This document shows positions 38,754-45,348 of a stretch of DNA of 64,000 nt, piece by piece. This stretch comes from a virus. Made by a program: the position numbers and the translations under genes. Positions within the stretch are counted from its first letter, which is position 1; every line of letters starts with the position of its first letter. The notes beneath the pieces were generated by a model that saw nothing but the letters and a program-made list of their open reading frames with translations, had not been told where the DNA came from and searched no databases. The stretch lies in IMG/VR virus record IMGVR_UViG_3300050821_006345, positions 1 to 64,000 of that record; one strand, written 5' to 3'.

Positions 38754-39563
38754 CTACCATTGGTCTTGCCATCCATCGCCGCCCACATTGACGAACGGTC
38801 GGTGTGGGTCAAGCACGTCCACCAAGGCTTTCATGGCTGGATCGACCGGTCTGTCCAGAGGCGGCACATAATCCTTGCGGTGCATCGGGTGGCGAGGATC
38901 ACTGATTAACATCGGCCATTGGAAATCCGAAACCCATTCACCCGCATCCAAATACCGCTCGCGACCCGACTCCGGGTCGATGCGGGTTTCGGCATCCCGG
39001 CGTCTGGTGGATTCAGGCAAGTTAAGGCTTTTAAGGTATTCCTCATCGAAATAGCTTCCCTGAGAGCCAAGGTCGCTTGCGACCGCAGGTGTTTTGCCGT
39101 CGTTGTCTCTCTGTGTTCTCGTATATTCCGTCTTACCGTCTTCGTTAGTGGTCGGTTGAGTGTCTGCCGTTAGTCTGTCGTTAGTCGGCTGTCTGTCGTT
39201 TTGCCTGTCGTTTTGATTGTCCATCACATCCTTGCCATCTTCAGAAACCACGGTGAACAGGCGATTATCTAGCAGCCGACCGATTGTCCCTTTGTTAGTC
39301 GTTTTGAATGTCGCAAATCCCCGTCTCGCCAGATAGTCCTTGGCGGTTCTATACTCTCTCGAAGACATGCCGCAGTTTTCATAGTCTCCAAGGAAACATT
39401 CGCCTTTGCGAAGCTCGTGTCGGTTGTGTCCGTCCTTCCATCTGGATCGGATTGCCATGATGGATGCCAGTCTGAATGCGTTTGGGTGTGCCGCGATAAG
39501 CTCGAACAAGTCTTCAGTGCGACTCATTTTAACCCATCCGGTGTGGATGCCGTTTAATGCCAT
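38754..39563 (-). CDS. Second replication-initiator-like wHTH protein
   Basis: About 269 residues from MALNGIHTGWVKMSRTEDLF (start 39563; 39527 also possible). N-terminal FRLASIMAIRSRWKDG, GECFLGDYENCGMSSREYRT and AKDYLARRGFATFKTTN form a typical phage replication-protein winged helix. A repetitive linker follows (NQNDRQNDRQPTNDR). The C-terminal part is acidic with WVSDFQWPMLISDPRHPMHR. The linker DNA carries four 11-bp repeats (39162-39213). A paralogue in role, not in sequence, of the 4587 gene. Confidence 0.65.
   Translation of the reverse strand: MALNGIHTGWVKMSRTEDLFELIAAHPNAFRLASIMAIRSRWKDGHNRHELRKGECFLGDYENCGMSSREYRTAKDYLARRGFATFKTTNKGTIGRLLDNRLFTVVSEDGKDVMDNQNDRQNDRQPTNDRLTADTQPTTNEDGKTEYTRTQRDNDGKTPAVASDLGSQGSYFDEEYLKSLNLPESTRRRDAETRIDPESGRERYLDAGEWVSDFQWPMLISDPRHPMHRKDYVPPLDRPVDPAMKALVDVLDPHRPFVNVGGDGWQDQW
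39162..39213. repeat. Four 11-bp direct repeats in the second initiator gene
   Basis: GTCTGTCGTTA-type units at 39162, 39173, 39191 and 39203 (variants GTCTGCCGTTA, GTCTGTCGTTT, GCCTGTCGTTT). Spacing is irregular (11, 18, 12 bp), so frame is not kept. Candidate initiator-binding sites. Confidence 0.65.
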
Positions 39564-39754
39564 AGTGCTTGATACCAGTAAAAAGACCGTTGGAATGTGG
39601 TAATAAATCGGCGTCAAGCACTGCGCCACTGCCTTTCGGCCCACATCCGCAACGGTCTCAAATCTACTGAGCTTGATTTTAGAACGGTTTATTAAGCCGC
39701 GTCAATAGTTTTCCGCAGAAATCGGTTATTGCAACCAGAAGATTGTCCAGAAGG

Positions 39755-39999
39755 TCAGATTTCTTCCCACACGCCTTTTTGGACGTATTCCAAGCAGTCT
39801 GAAAGATTGTAGCCTAGTCTGGTTGGATTGTGTTCTCCATCATAGTGCATATTGTGTCCCTTGCTTCCATCTTTGGCTGGGAGAAACCTCGATGTGACTT
39901 ATGTTGCTGCCGTCTGGGAATCCTCCAATATGCCTGAACCGCCGTTTCAACGTCGCAGACCTGTCCGGCTGGAAGGTCGGTGCAGTAGATGCAGGTCAT
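39755..39999 (-). pseudogene. Broken CxYCxDVP zinc-ribbon gene
   Basis: The frame from 39999 begins CIYCTDLPAGQVCD and should continue GCG, but instead runs into unlike sequence and stops at 39814. A +1 frame carries family-like sequence (RHIGGFPDGSNISHIEVSPS), and a third frame from 39850 (MHYDGEHNPTRLGYNLSDCL then EYVQKGVWEEI) ends at 39755. Two frameshifts would join them. A decaying member of the family, or two separate tiny genes. Confidence 0.4.
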
Positions 40000-40002
40000 T
40001 GG

Positions 40003-40086
40003 TCAGATTCCGCTTGTCACGACGTGGGCATTGGCCGATTCACACTCGTTGGCCGCGTCTTCAAGTATCTGTTCTGGTGATTTCAT
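40003..40086 (-). CDS. Very small protein (27 aa)
   Basis: MKSPEQILEDAANECESANA, then HVVTSGI. It looks like authentic coding sequence, lies just upstream of the broken zinc-ribbon gene on the same strand, and its ATG follows an A/T-rich leader. Could be a fragment of a longer ancestral gene. Confidence 0.4.
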   Translation of the reverse strand: MKSPEQILEDAANECESANAHVVTSGI

Positions 40087-40223
40087 AAGAAAAGTGTGGC
40101 AAATCGGCCAATCAAAGTCAACGCAAGATAGCGGTTCTTTCGCGCGACGTTCGTTTATTGGCCATCAGAAGCTTCAGATTGGAGTTGCGTTCACGTCCAT
40201 GATTTCGCAGACTGGTTGCCGAT

Positions 40224-40499
40224 ATGCCAGATGAACCGTCCAAGCTTGAAGTGAAACAGAACATCTCCACCACAGTTATCGGCACATCGCGCCGTAACTG
40301 CAAGATCGAGGTCAATGGTGGCAACGCCATGTTCTCGCTTAAAATCGGCCAGATGCAGCGGGAAAACGGATCAATCCAGCGGGAGTCGGAACACTATCTT
40401 TACATGGACGAGCTTGACGTTCTGATCGATGGCCTGACCGAGTTCCAAAGGCTTCAGCTCAAATCAAAGATTGTTCCACCAAATGAACGTGCCGTTTAA
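40224..40499 (+). CDS. Hypothetical protein (91 aa)
   Basis: MPDEPSKLEVKQNISTTVIG, then ending DVLIDGLTEFQRLQLKSKIV. Beta-rich N-terminal, helical C-terminal. Not recognised. About 140 bp of unassigned sequence precedes it. Confidence 0.6.
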   Translation: MPDEPSKLEVKQNISTTVIGTSRRNCKIEVNGGNAMFSLKIGQMQRENGSIQRESEHYLYMDELDVLIDGLTEFQRLQLKSKIVPPNERAV

Positions 40500-40538
40500 C
40501 ATCAACGATTATGTGCGCGGCAAGCGATCCGTGACCGC

Positions 40539-40682
40539 GTGTTCAATGGAACTCTTAAACGACTTCCGTGCGAAGTCTGCGGTAATCCAGAAACCCACGC
40601 TCACCATGAAGATTATAGCAAGCCGCTTGAAGTGAAATGGCTTTGCCCGAAACACCACAAGGAGGTTCACGATGAAAAATGA
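40539..40682 (+). CDS. Small CxxC/HH zinc protein, start uncertain
   Basis: Encodes LKRLPCEVCGNPETHAHHED then YSKPLEVKWLCPKHHKEVH, a well-known phage zinc-binding module (CxxC...HH.DY.KPL.V.WLC..HH). The frame extends upstream to about 40500 (CARQAIRDRVFNG, also family-like) but without an ATG in frame, so the GTG at 40539 is a minimal start. The true N-terminus may be lost by a frameshift. Overlaps the next gene's ATG. Confidence 0.55.
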   Translation: MFNGTLKRLPCEVCGNPETHAHHEDYSKPLEVKWLCPKHHKEVHDEK

Positions 40683-41265
40683 TACGCCCGAAACTGACGC
40701 AGTTAAAATCCTAAAAGGATTACACGATTTTATTTCGGCGATGCCGATTAACTGCTTTGGCAGCGGTGACAACAATGGACAGGAATACCCGATTCGTGAT
40801 GAAGTTTTAGACAACATTTGCAAAGCTATTGCAGACGCCCGCAAACTCGAACGTGAACGGAATGCCTTAAGGCTAGTGCGTAATCCAAACGGAACAGCAG
40901 CAGCCATAATGGATATGCAAGCCGAACTCACCCAACTCCGCAAGGCGTGTGATGAATTGGCAGATTATCTTTCAGTTTATGTCAAACACGACAAAGAATT
41001 TGGCAGTGGTTGGCCAACAGCCGAAGAAGTTCTCGGCAATTACCGCACCCTATCACACACCATCAAAGCGAAAGGAAAAGGACGGAATCGCTTCAATGCC
41101 TGTATCGCGGCGGGCGTAAATGCCAGATTCGAGCCATACACGGGAAATGACCCGGCTGGATTTGTCGAAAGCGTCAACGACAGAAGGCGGCATTCATCGG
41201 AGCCAAGACGCGCAACGGCAGCAGCTCGGCGCCCAAAAAGAAAGTCTTTCTCTCGCCAAAGCTAG
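40672..41265 (+). CDS. Hypothetical protein running into a ParB-like region
   Basis: 197 residues with a perfect AAGGAGG 7 bp before the ATG. Residues 1-140 are a helical phage protein (ERNALRLVRNPNGTAAAIMD, RKACDELADYLSVYV). From about 145 the text changes to ARFEPYTGNDPAGFVESVND then RRRHSSEPRRATAAA, which matches the ParB/Sulfiredoxin-like motif 'DP..FV.S.N..RRHL...QRA..AA'. The frame then loses similarity and stops, while the 41120 frame continues it. Suggests a gene fusion followed by a frameshift. Confidence 0.55.
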   Translation: MKNDTPETDAVKILKGLHDFISAMPINCFGSGDNNGQEYPIRDEVLDNICKAIADARKLERERNALRLVRNPNGTAAAIMDMQAELTQLRKACDELADYLSVYVKHDKEFGSGWPTAEEVLGNYRTLSHTIKAKGKGRNRFNACIAAGVNARFEPYTGNDPAGFVESVNDRRRHSSEPRRATAAARRPKRKSFSRQS

Positions 41266-41476
41266 CAAATCGAAGGATTCCAGCATTCCGTCGACCAGAT
41301 TAGCCGCCAAAATTCTGGCCGCAGATCCGGCGGTCGCCAAGCTGGTATCTGATGGAGAAATATCATTGCCAGAAGCGGCCAGACGAGCTAAAATCGAAAC
41401 CGTGAAACCAAAACCATCCAAATCCGCACCCAAAGAAAGTCAAACCAAGATTGTCCAACCGCTTCGTGAAATTTAA
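41120..41476 (+). CDS. C-terminal part of a ParB-like protein in another frame
   Basis: The later half (STRLAAKILAADPAVAKLVS then DGEISLPEAARRAKIETV) matches the 'A...V..G.......V..G.(I/V)S...AA..A' part of ParB-like phage proteins, whose first half is in the 40672 frame. The first 50 residues of this frame are probably not translated. Likely one frameshifted gene, 40672/41120. Its 3' end carries AACCGCTT repeats. Confidence 0.45.
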   Translation: MPDSSHTREMTRLDLSKASTTEGGIHRSQDAQRQQLGAQKESLSLAKASKSKDSSIPSTRLAAKILAADPAVAKLVSDGEISLPEAARRAKIETVKPKPSKSAPKESQTKIVQPLREI

Positions 41477-41517
41477 CTAACCGCTTGGAGAATAATTCTG
41501 TAACCGCTTGGACAATA
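41457..41517. repeat. Three AACCGCTT iteron-like repeats
   Basis: AACCGCTT at 41457, 41479 and 41502 (spacing 22 and 23 bp). The last two share a longer core, TAACCGCTTGGA(G/C)AATA. They straddle the end of the ParB-like gene, a plausible place for its DNA-binding site. Confidence 0.5.
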
Positions 41518-41709
41518 TGCCATCGCCGGATTATACCAATCCGCTTCGCACCAAGACTGGCCAAGCATCGAGCGAAGGATAATGCGAAGAAAATCGGCCA
41601 TCAGAAACCACCTTAAAGAGCCTTTCCAGAGCGGATAGACGACCAACAAAGAATGGCCAGAATAAACGAGAATCGGCCAACAATCAACGACGTCAGTGTC
41701 CACGCCCAT
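41473..41709 (-). CDS. Doubtful ORF (78 aa)
   Basis: MGVDTDVVDCWPILVYSGHS..., hydrophobic with many Trp and Leu. It overlaps the end of 41693 by 17 bp, as a coupled gene would, but overlaps the iteron-like repeats and shows no family resemblance. May be spurious. Confidence 0.3.
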   Translation of the reverse strand: MGVDTDVVDCWPILVYSGHSLLVVYPLWKGSLRWFLMADFLRIILRSMLGQSWCEADWYNPAMAYCPSGYRIILQAVS

Positions 41710-41899
41710 CCGTGGCTATATAGCTAGGAATCCTTGCATGTTGCCAATACCAGATCTTCCCATGCTCATCCTGCTCCCACGGATAATCATCCATCTCGCG
41801 GCTACGCCACGTGCCAAACCATCGAGACTTGCGACGAATCAACTCACCACACCCATCGCAGAACTGCCCCGCCGGAACATATTTGCAGTAGTCGCACAT
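41693..41899 (-). CDS. CxYCxDVP-family zinc-ribbon protein
   Basis: 68 residues, CDYCKYVPAGQFCDGCG (2-18), then a Trp-rich part (GTWRSREMDDYPWEQDEHGK). An alternative start at 41929 adds MAVNVIRFKL. A short member of the family without GHxGxH units. Confidence 0.65.
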   Translation of the reverse strand: MCDYCKYVPAGQFCDGCGELIRRKSRWFGTWRSREMDDYPWEQDEHGKIWYWQHARIPSYIATDGRGH

Positions 41900-41929
41900 A
41901 AGCTTAAAACGAATAACGTTGACGGCCAT

Positions 41930-42338
41930 TATGAGTAATAAACAAAGCCACGTCAACGAACAACGGACAACTGCGGACGGAGGCGGATAATGGAAGCGGC
42001 CACGGAGCGGAGACAACTCGGCATCATGCGCGCACGAGCGTCCTGCTGGTTCGGTCGGCTCCCTCGGTTCTCGTCTTCCGCCATCGGTTCTCGTCCTCAA
42101 TCACGTTTGTTCGCTTTGTCGGTTTGGCGTGAAAGCTATCGTAGCCATCTCTCCGCCTTTCCCTGCCGTCCTTCGTCCTCTTTGTAATGCTTTCCGCTAC
42201 GTCCTTGTGGCGTCTTCGCCTAAACCGTTTGTATTTAACCAGTTTTGGCTCTTATGGTTGGCCGATTTTCTTGTGAGTTGTTTTTCGGATGTTGCTGTTC
42301 CGATTTTTGGCGGGTTTGACAACTTCTGGCAACACCGG
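41930..42338. other. Intergenic region without a clear gene
   Basis: Open frames on both strands look unlike phage proteins (Ser/Phe-rich). It has two direct copies of TCGGTTCTCGTC about 20 bp apart (about 42062-42093). No promoter or RNA could be identified. Confidence 0.4.
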
Positions 42339-42836
42339 TCAGAAGTCTTCTGCTGTGGCGTTGGTTCGGAACCGTCTTTCGGCAGCGGTCGATCTGTGGG
42401 CGCCTATTCTGTTGTTGGCCGATTCTCGCGCATCTTCATAACCACAATCGCAGGCCAGCAGACATAATCCGTCCGAATTAGTAATAACTGAAGCGCAGTT
42501 TGATTTGTGGCCGCTTGGATGGGTCTCGTTGCCTCCTGATTCCTCCGGGCTGAACATATCCACGTTCTTTCCTTGATACGTTCCTTTGTAACACCATCCG
42601 AAGCCTGAGACTTTCTTTAGGCCGATTTCGGCCAAAGCTGGCCACAGACCATCGAAGTCAATCTTTGGTGATTGCCTGATTCTGTATAAAACGATGTCGC
42701 AATCCTTCCTCGCTCCTTGTTTGTAGAGCAGACCTCCGGTCAGGGCGATGTGACAACCGAATCTTGGGCAGATCTTCTCAATCTCGACGCACAGGTCTAT
42801 CGCGTCGCTCCATAGCCACATATCTTCCTGATTCAT
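42339..42836 (-). CDS. Nucleotidyltransferase-fold phage protein
   Basis: 165 residues from the ATG coupled (ATGA) to the gene upstream: MNQEDMWLWSDAIDLCVEIE. CHIALTGGLLYKQGARKDCD followed by IVLYRIRQ is the GG...DxD nucleotidyltransferase core seen in a common phage protein family. VDMFSPEESGG follows. Substrate unknown. The C-terminal 50 residues (SNCASVITNSDGLCLLACDC) look less conserved and may reflect read-through of an altered end. Confidence 0.7.
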   Translation of the reverse strand: MNQEDMWLWSDAIDLCVEIEKICPRFGCHIALTGGLLYKQGARKDCDIVLYRIRQSPKIDFDGLWPALAEIGLKKVSGFGWCYKGTYQGKNVDMFSPEESGGNETHPSGHKSNCASVITNSDGLCLLACDCGYEDARESANNRIGAHRSTAAERRFRTNATAEDF

Positions 42837-43045
42837 TCGTTTAACGGGTTTGGCGGCATCCTGAACCACGAGAATCCTTTATCGCCGTGTTTTATTGGCC
42901 GAATTTCTGATTCTTTGAAAAAGAGAACGAACGGAAGGTTGTGGAACTCAATGCCGAAAGGATTCTCCTGCTCCGGTTTGATTTCTTTAATCGTTCCGGT
43001 TTCACCAAACCTCACGCTCACCGATACTTTATCGCCGATTTTCAT
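42833..43045 (-). CDS. SH3-like small protein (70 aa)
   Basis: MKIGDKVSVSVRFGETGTIK, then EQENPFGIEFHNLPFVLFFK. KOW/SH3-like 'GDKV.V....ETGTI' opening. Coupled to the nucleotidyltransferase gene. Confidence 0.65.
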   Translation of the reverse strand: MKIGDKVSVSVRFGETGTIKEIKPEQENPFGIEFHNLPFVLFFKESEIRPIKHGDKGFSWFRMPPNPLNE

Positions 43046-43211
43046 AAAATTTCTTTCCGATTCGTTTGCAAGTCCGGCATTTGAAACAGCTTGGACACAG
43101 GCCTCGCGCCTCGCTGAACACGAATCCGCACGAAGAACACGGCTTGTCGTATGGCATCGCCGCTCCGTTCCACATCCCGTGGCGTCCGTTGGTTGGGCAA
43201 TAAGGTTTCAA
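43029..43211 (-). CDS. Cys-rich zinc-binding protein (60 aa)
   Basis: MKPYCPTNGRHGMWNGAAMP, then CSSCGFVFSEARGLCPSCFK followed by CRTCKRIG. Seven Cys in CxxC pairs form a double zinc knuckle. Overlaps 42833 by 17 bp. Confidence 0.6.
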   Translation of the reverse strand: MKPYCPTNGRHGMWNGAAMPYDKPCSSCGFVFSEARGLCPSCFKCRTCKRIGKKFYENRR

Positions 43212-43263
43212 TTGCTATTTATTGTGCCGATAATCGGCGTTTTAACTATCGCCGCCCGCGCCG

Positions 43264-43551
43264 TTAATGTGGCACAGACATTGAATCGTCTGGAGCTGTA
43301 TCCGCCAATCTCGCATAAGCACGCTCAAAGTCAGCTTTTAAATCGTTTCGTTCCGCAGCCAGTTCGTAATCAGCCAGAACCATTGTTTCATTTGGCTCCT
43401 CGCCGTCCCGCAAATGAAAGTTGGCCTCGTGGACGATGCGGGTGGCTTCGGCCAGATTGTATTGCCCGGCCTCCGGGCGGCATTTGGTGTAGCCGCAGGC
43501 CGATGGCCTCCACCACGCGGCGTGTTCGTTTGACCATATCAAGAAGTTCAT
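43264..43551 (-). CDS. Conserved phage hypothetical protein (95 aa)
   Basis: MNFLIWSNEHAAWWRPSACG, then AGQYNLAEATRIVHEANF and PNETMVLADYE. The 'LIWSNEH..WW....GYT....AG.Y...EA..I' pattern is a widespread phage protein of unknown role. ATGA overlap with 43548. Confidence 0.7.
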   Translation of the reverse strand: MNFLIWSNEHAAWWRPSACGYTKCRPEAGQYNLAEATRIVHEANFHLRDGEEPNETMVLADYELAAERNDLKADFERAYARLADTAPDDSMSVPH

Positions 43552-43793
43552 AGTTGCGGATGGATGATTTGTTGGATTTGATTGGCCAGTTTTGCCGCCG
43601 GAGAAGCGTCTGGCGCACCGTCAAGGTAGCCGTCAATAAAAAGGTCGACTTCAGACAGTCTTCGGATTGCTGCCTCGCCAGCCAGCAGGATTAAATTAAG
43701 CTTGTCAACCGCGTTGCCGCTTATTTCTCCGTCTTTGGACGGTTGCAGGTCAGAGACAATCTTTAGCGTTCGCGGAGATGTTAGGACAATCAT
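43548..43793 (-). CDS. Hypothetical protein (81 aa)
   Basis: MIVLTSPRTLKIVSDLQPSK, helical centre LILLAGEAAIRRLSEVDLFI. Leader GATAAAGATATG. Not recognised. Confidence 0.6.
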   Translation of the reverse strand: MIVLTSPRTLKIVSDLQPSKDGEISGNAVDKLNLILLAGEAAIRRLSEVDLFIDGYLDGAPDASPAAKLANQIQQIIHPQL

Positions 43794-43805
43794 ATCTTTA
43801 TCGTT

Positions 43806-43895
43806 TCACGGGTGGTGGCGTGCTATTTCCACTAATAAGCGGCCACAGATAACCAGCGCCGAAAATAAAATAATTGCCACTAAATTTTCTTTCAT
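43806..43895 (-). CDS. Single-pass membrane micropeptide (29 aa)
   Basis: MKENLVAIILFSALVICGRL, then LVEIARHHP. One hydrophobic segment (5-17) with a charged C-terminus. ATGA overlap with the phosphoesterase stop and a promoter 21 bp upstream support expression. Could be a holin-like or regulatory peptide; function unknown. Confidence 0.5.
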   Translation of the reverse strand: MKENLVAIILFSALVICGRLLVEIARHHP

Positions 43896-44524
43896 ATCTT
43901 TATACTTTCGCCAATAGCTAAACAAATAAACCGAGTTCTGTCAACCACAATATCAAGGTGTTGGTGGTGGTGGCCGAAAACCACCAGCTTTGGCCTGCGG
44001 GCTTCAATCATCGCCTGGAGCAGCTTCCGTGTGATACAGCGGCTAGGAACTCGCAAATAGGCTTCAGCGATTGATTGCGGGCAATCGTGGGCGATGATGG
44101 TCTCGCACTCGGACGTTTTCCACTGAAAAAGACAATCGTCGGCCTGCAACTGATTCAGTTCCTCGTCGCTCCACCAGCTAACGCCTTCCACCCTTGCCCA
44201 CTGGTCGTGAGACTGCGCTCCAGATACAAAGAACACGTTCTCGAACTCGCCATAATCACCGAGGCAAGATTTAAGCTTCTTGGCCAGTTGCCTGTTATCA
44301 TGGTTGCCAACAAAGAAATGAAAGTTCTTTGGCAGCTTCTTGACCACGTCAAATACAGGCCATCCTGTGTGCTTGAACGGAATGCCTAAAAACGGCGGGA
44401 CATTAAATCCGATGCCCAAGTCTCCAATTTGAAGCACGGTGTCCGTGTGTCCTTTCTTCGTGTGCTTCTTTGCAACACAAAGGCAGGTGTTTATATCGCC
44501 ATGGACATCGCCGAGAATTATCAT
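43892..44524 (-). CDS. Calcineurin-like metallophosphoesterase
   Basis: 210 residues with all family motifs: GDVHGD (5-10), GDLGIG, VGNHDN, a His in IIAHDCPQ and VFGHHHQH. Two-metal phosphatase or nuclease; substrate unknown. The length is normal for small PPP-like phage enzymes. A second, different one lies at 51111. Its 3' end holds the promoter at 43916-43944. Confidence 0.85.
   Translation of the reverse strand: MIILGDVHGDINTCLCVAKKHTKKGHTDTVLQIGDLGIGFNVPPFLGIPFKHTGWPVFDVVKKLPKNFHFFVGNHDNRQLAKKLKSCLGDYGEFENVFFVSGAQSHDQWARVEGVSWWSDEELNQLQADDCLFQWKTSECETIIAHDCPQSIAEAYLRVPSRCITRKLLQAMIEARRPKLVVFGHHHQHLDIVVDRTRFICLAIGESIKI
43916..43944 (-). promoter_or_regulatory. Internal promoter for 43895-42339 operon
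   Basis: TTGACA (43944-43939), 17 bp, TTAGCT (43921-43916), with leader ending AAAGATATG. Same class as the promoter at 10039: no GAAGA hairpin. Confidence 0.5.
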
Positions 44525-44562
44525 CGCGGCAAATGATGAGATTTAACCGGCCAGAAATCAAG

Positions 44563-45003
44563 TCATATTGTGCCGGTTAAATCAAATTGGCCGATGAGCA
44601 GTTCGTCCTTCGTGCCGACGAAGCCGTGGGCGTTCAGCCGCTCCTTAATGGCGTCCACCAGCGGACGCGAGAAGGCTGCGTAGTTGTCTGGAATGTTAAG
44701 GCAATAAACCTTCTTGCTTGGGTTGGAGCATTTAGCAACCAGATGGCGCACTCTTGGCAGGTGTTCTTCATCTGCGACCACAATCACATCCGCCCATTCA
44801 ACGAGAACCCTGTCAATGACGATTAGCGCGTATTCCTTTGCCACTCCGCAGTTCCTCGTGTTGCAATTATAGGGAGGCTGGCCAAGCACCCATGCTGTTG
44901 TGCTACTCCTCAAAATTCCGGCACTGCAAACGACCAGACACTTAAGTCGCGGCGATTGCCATGGGTTCTTGGTGTTTTCTAAACGGCCATTCAGGTCATC
45001 CAT
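44563..45003 (-). CDS. Low-molecular-weight phosphatase-like protein
   Basis: 146 residues from MDDLNGRLENTKNPWQSPRL. CLVVCSAGILRSSTTAWVLG (about 21-40) contains the C-x5-R-S phosphate loop of low-molecular-weight protein tyrosine phosphatases. DVIVVADEEHLPRVR and VYCLNIPDNYAAFSRPLVDA fit the phage branch of this family, in which the usual DPY motif is replaced. It may dephosphorylate a host protein. Confidence 0.7.
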   Translation of the reverse strand: MDDLNGRLENTKNPWQSPRLKCLVVCSAGILRSSTTAWVLGQPPYNCNTRNCGVAKEYALIVIDRVLVEWADVIVVADEEHLPRVRHLVAKCSNPSKKVYCLNIPDNYAAFSRPLVDAIKERLNAHGFVGTKDELLIGQFDLTGTI

Positions 45004-45004
45004 A

Positions 45005-45301
45005 TCAGTTATCGTGTTTTGCGGTTCTGGCCGCATCTATTGCCTCCACTGCGGCGGTTAAATACTTGTCGCGCTCGTCATCGTCAAATCCTCCGTCTCC
45101 GTTTGGGTGCGCTTCATAAACCGTGACGGTTTCTCCCTCCGTCCAATCGGCGCGGAACCAGCCATGGCGGAGGCGCAGGTAGCCGACCTCCCTGTCGCCA
45201 TCGAACACGTCATATTGTTCGGGACACATTCCGCCGCCTTCGAGTCTGTATTTTCCTATTTGCACGCCGATTACAATGCAATTTTCGTTCTCTTTCCGCA
45301 A
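45005..45301 (-). CDS. Conserved phage hypothetical protein (98 aa)
   Basis: GGGMCPEQYDVFDGDREVGY, then LRLRHGWFRADWTEGETVTV and GGFDDDERDKYL. The 'CPEQYDVF...G.LRLRHG.FR.....VY.A.P.GDG.FDDDER..YL' pattern is a frequent small phage protein, function unknown. The start at 45301 is the first ATG; a later one is possible. Overlaps the phosphatase frame by a few bases if the longer start is used. Confidence 0.75.
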   Translation of the reverse strand: MRKENENCIVIGVQIGKYRLEGGGMCPEQYDVFDGDREVGYLRLRHGWFRADWTEGETVTVYEAHPNGDGGFDDDERDKYLTAAVEAIDAARTAKHDN

Positions 45302-45348
45302 GGCAATTCGTCGTTTTACTTGGCCGATTTTTAGTTTACGTTGTTTCC

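Noticed and set aside
42129-42467. 112-residue plus-strand open frame in the 42 kb gap
   Set aside because: Phe/Ser/Val-rich composition unlike other genes here, no family resemblance, and its end is antisense to the nucleotidyltransferase gene.
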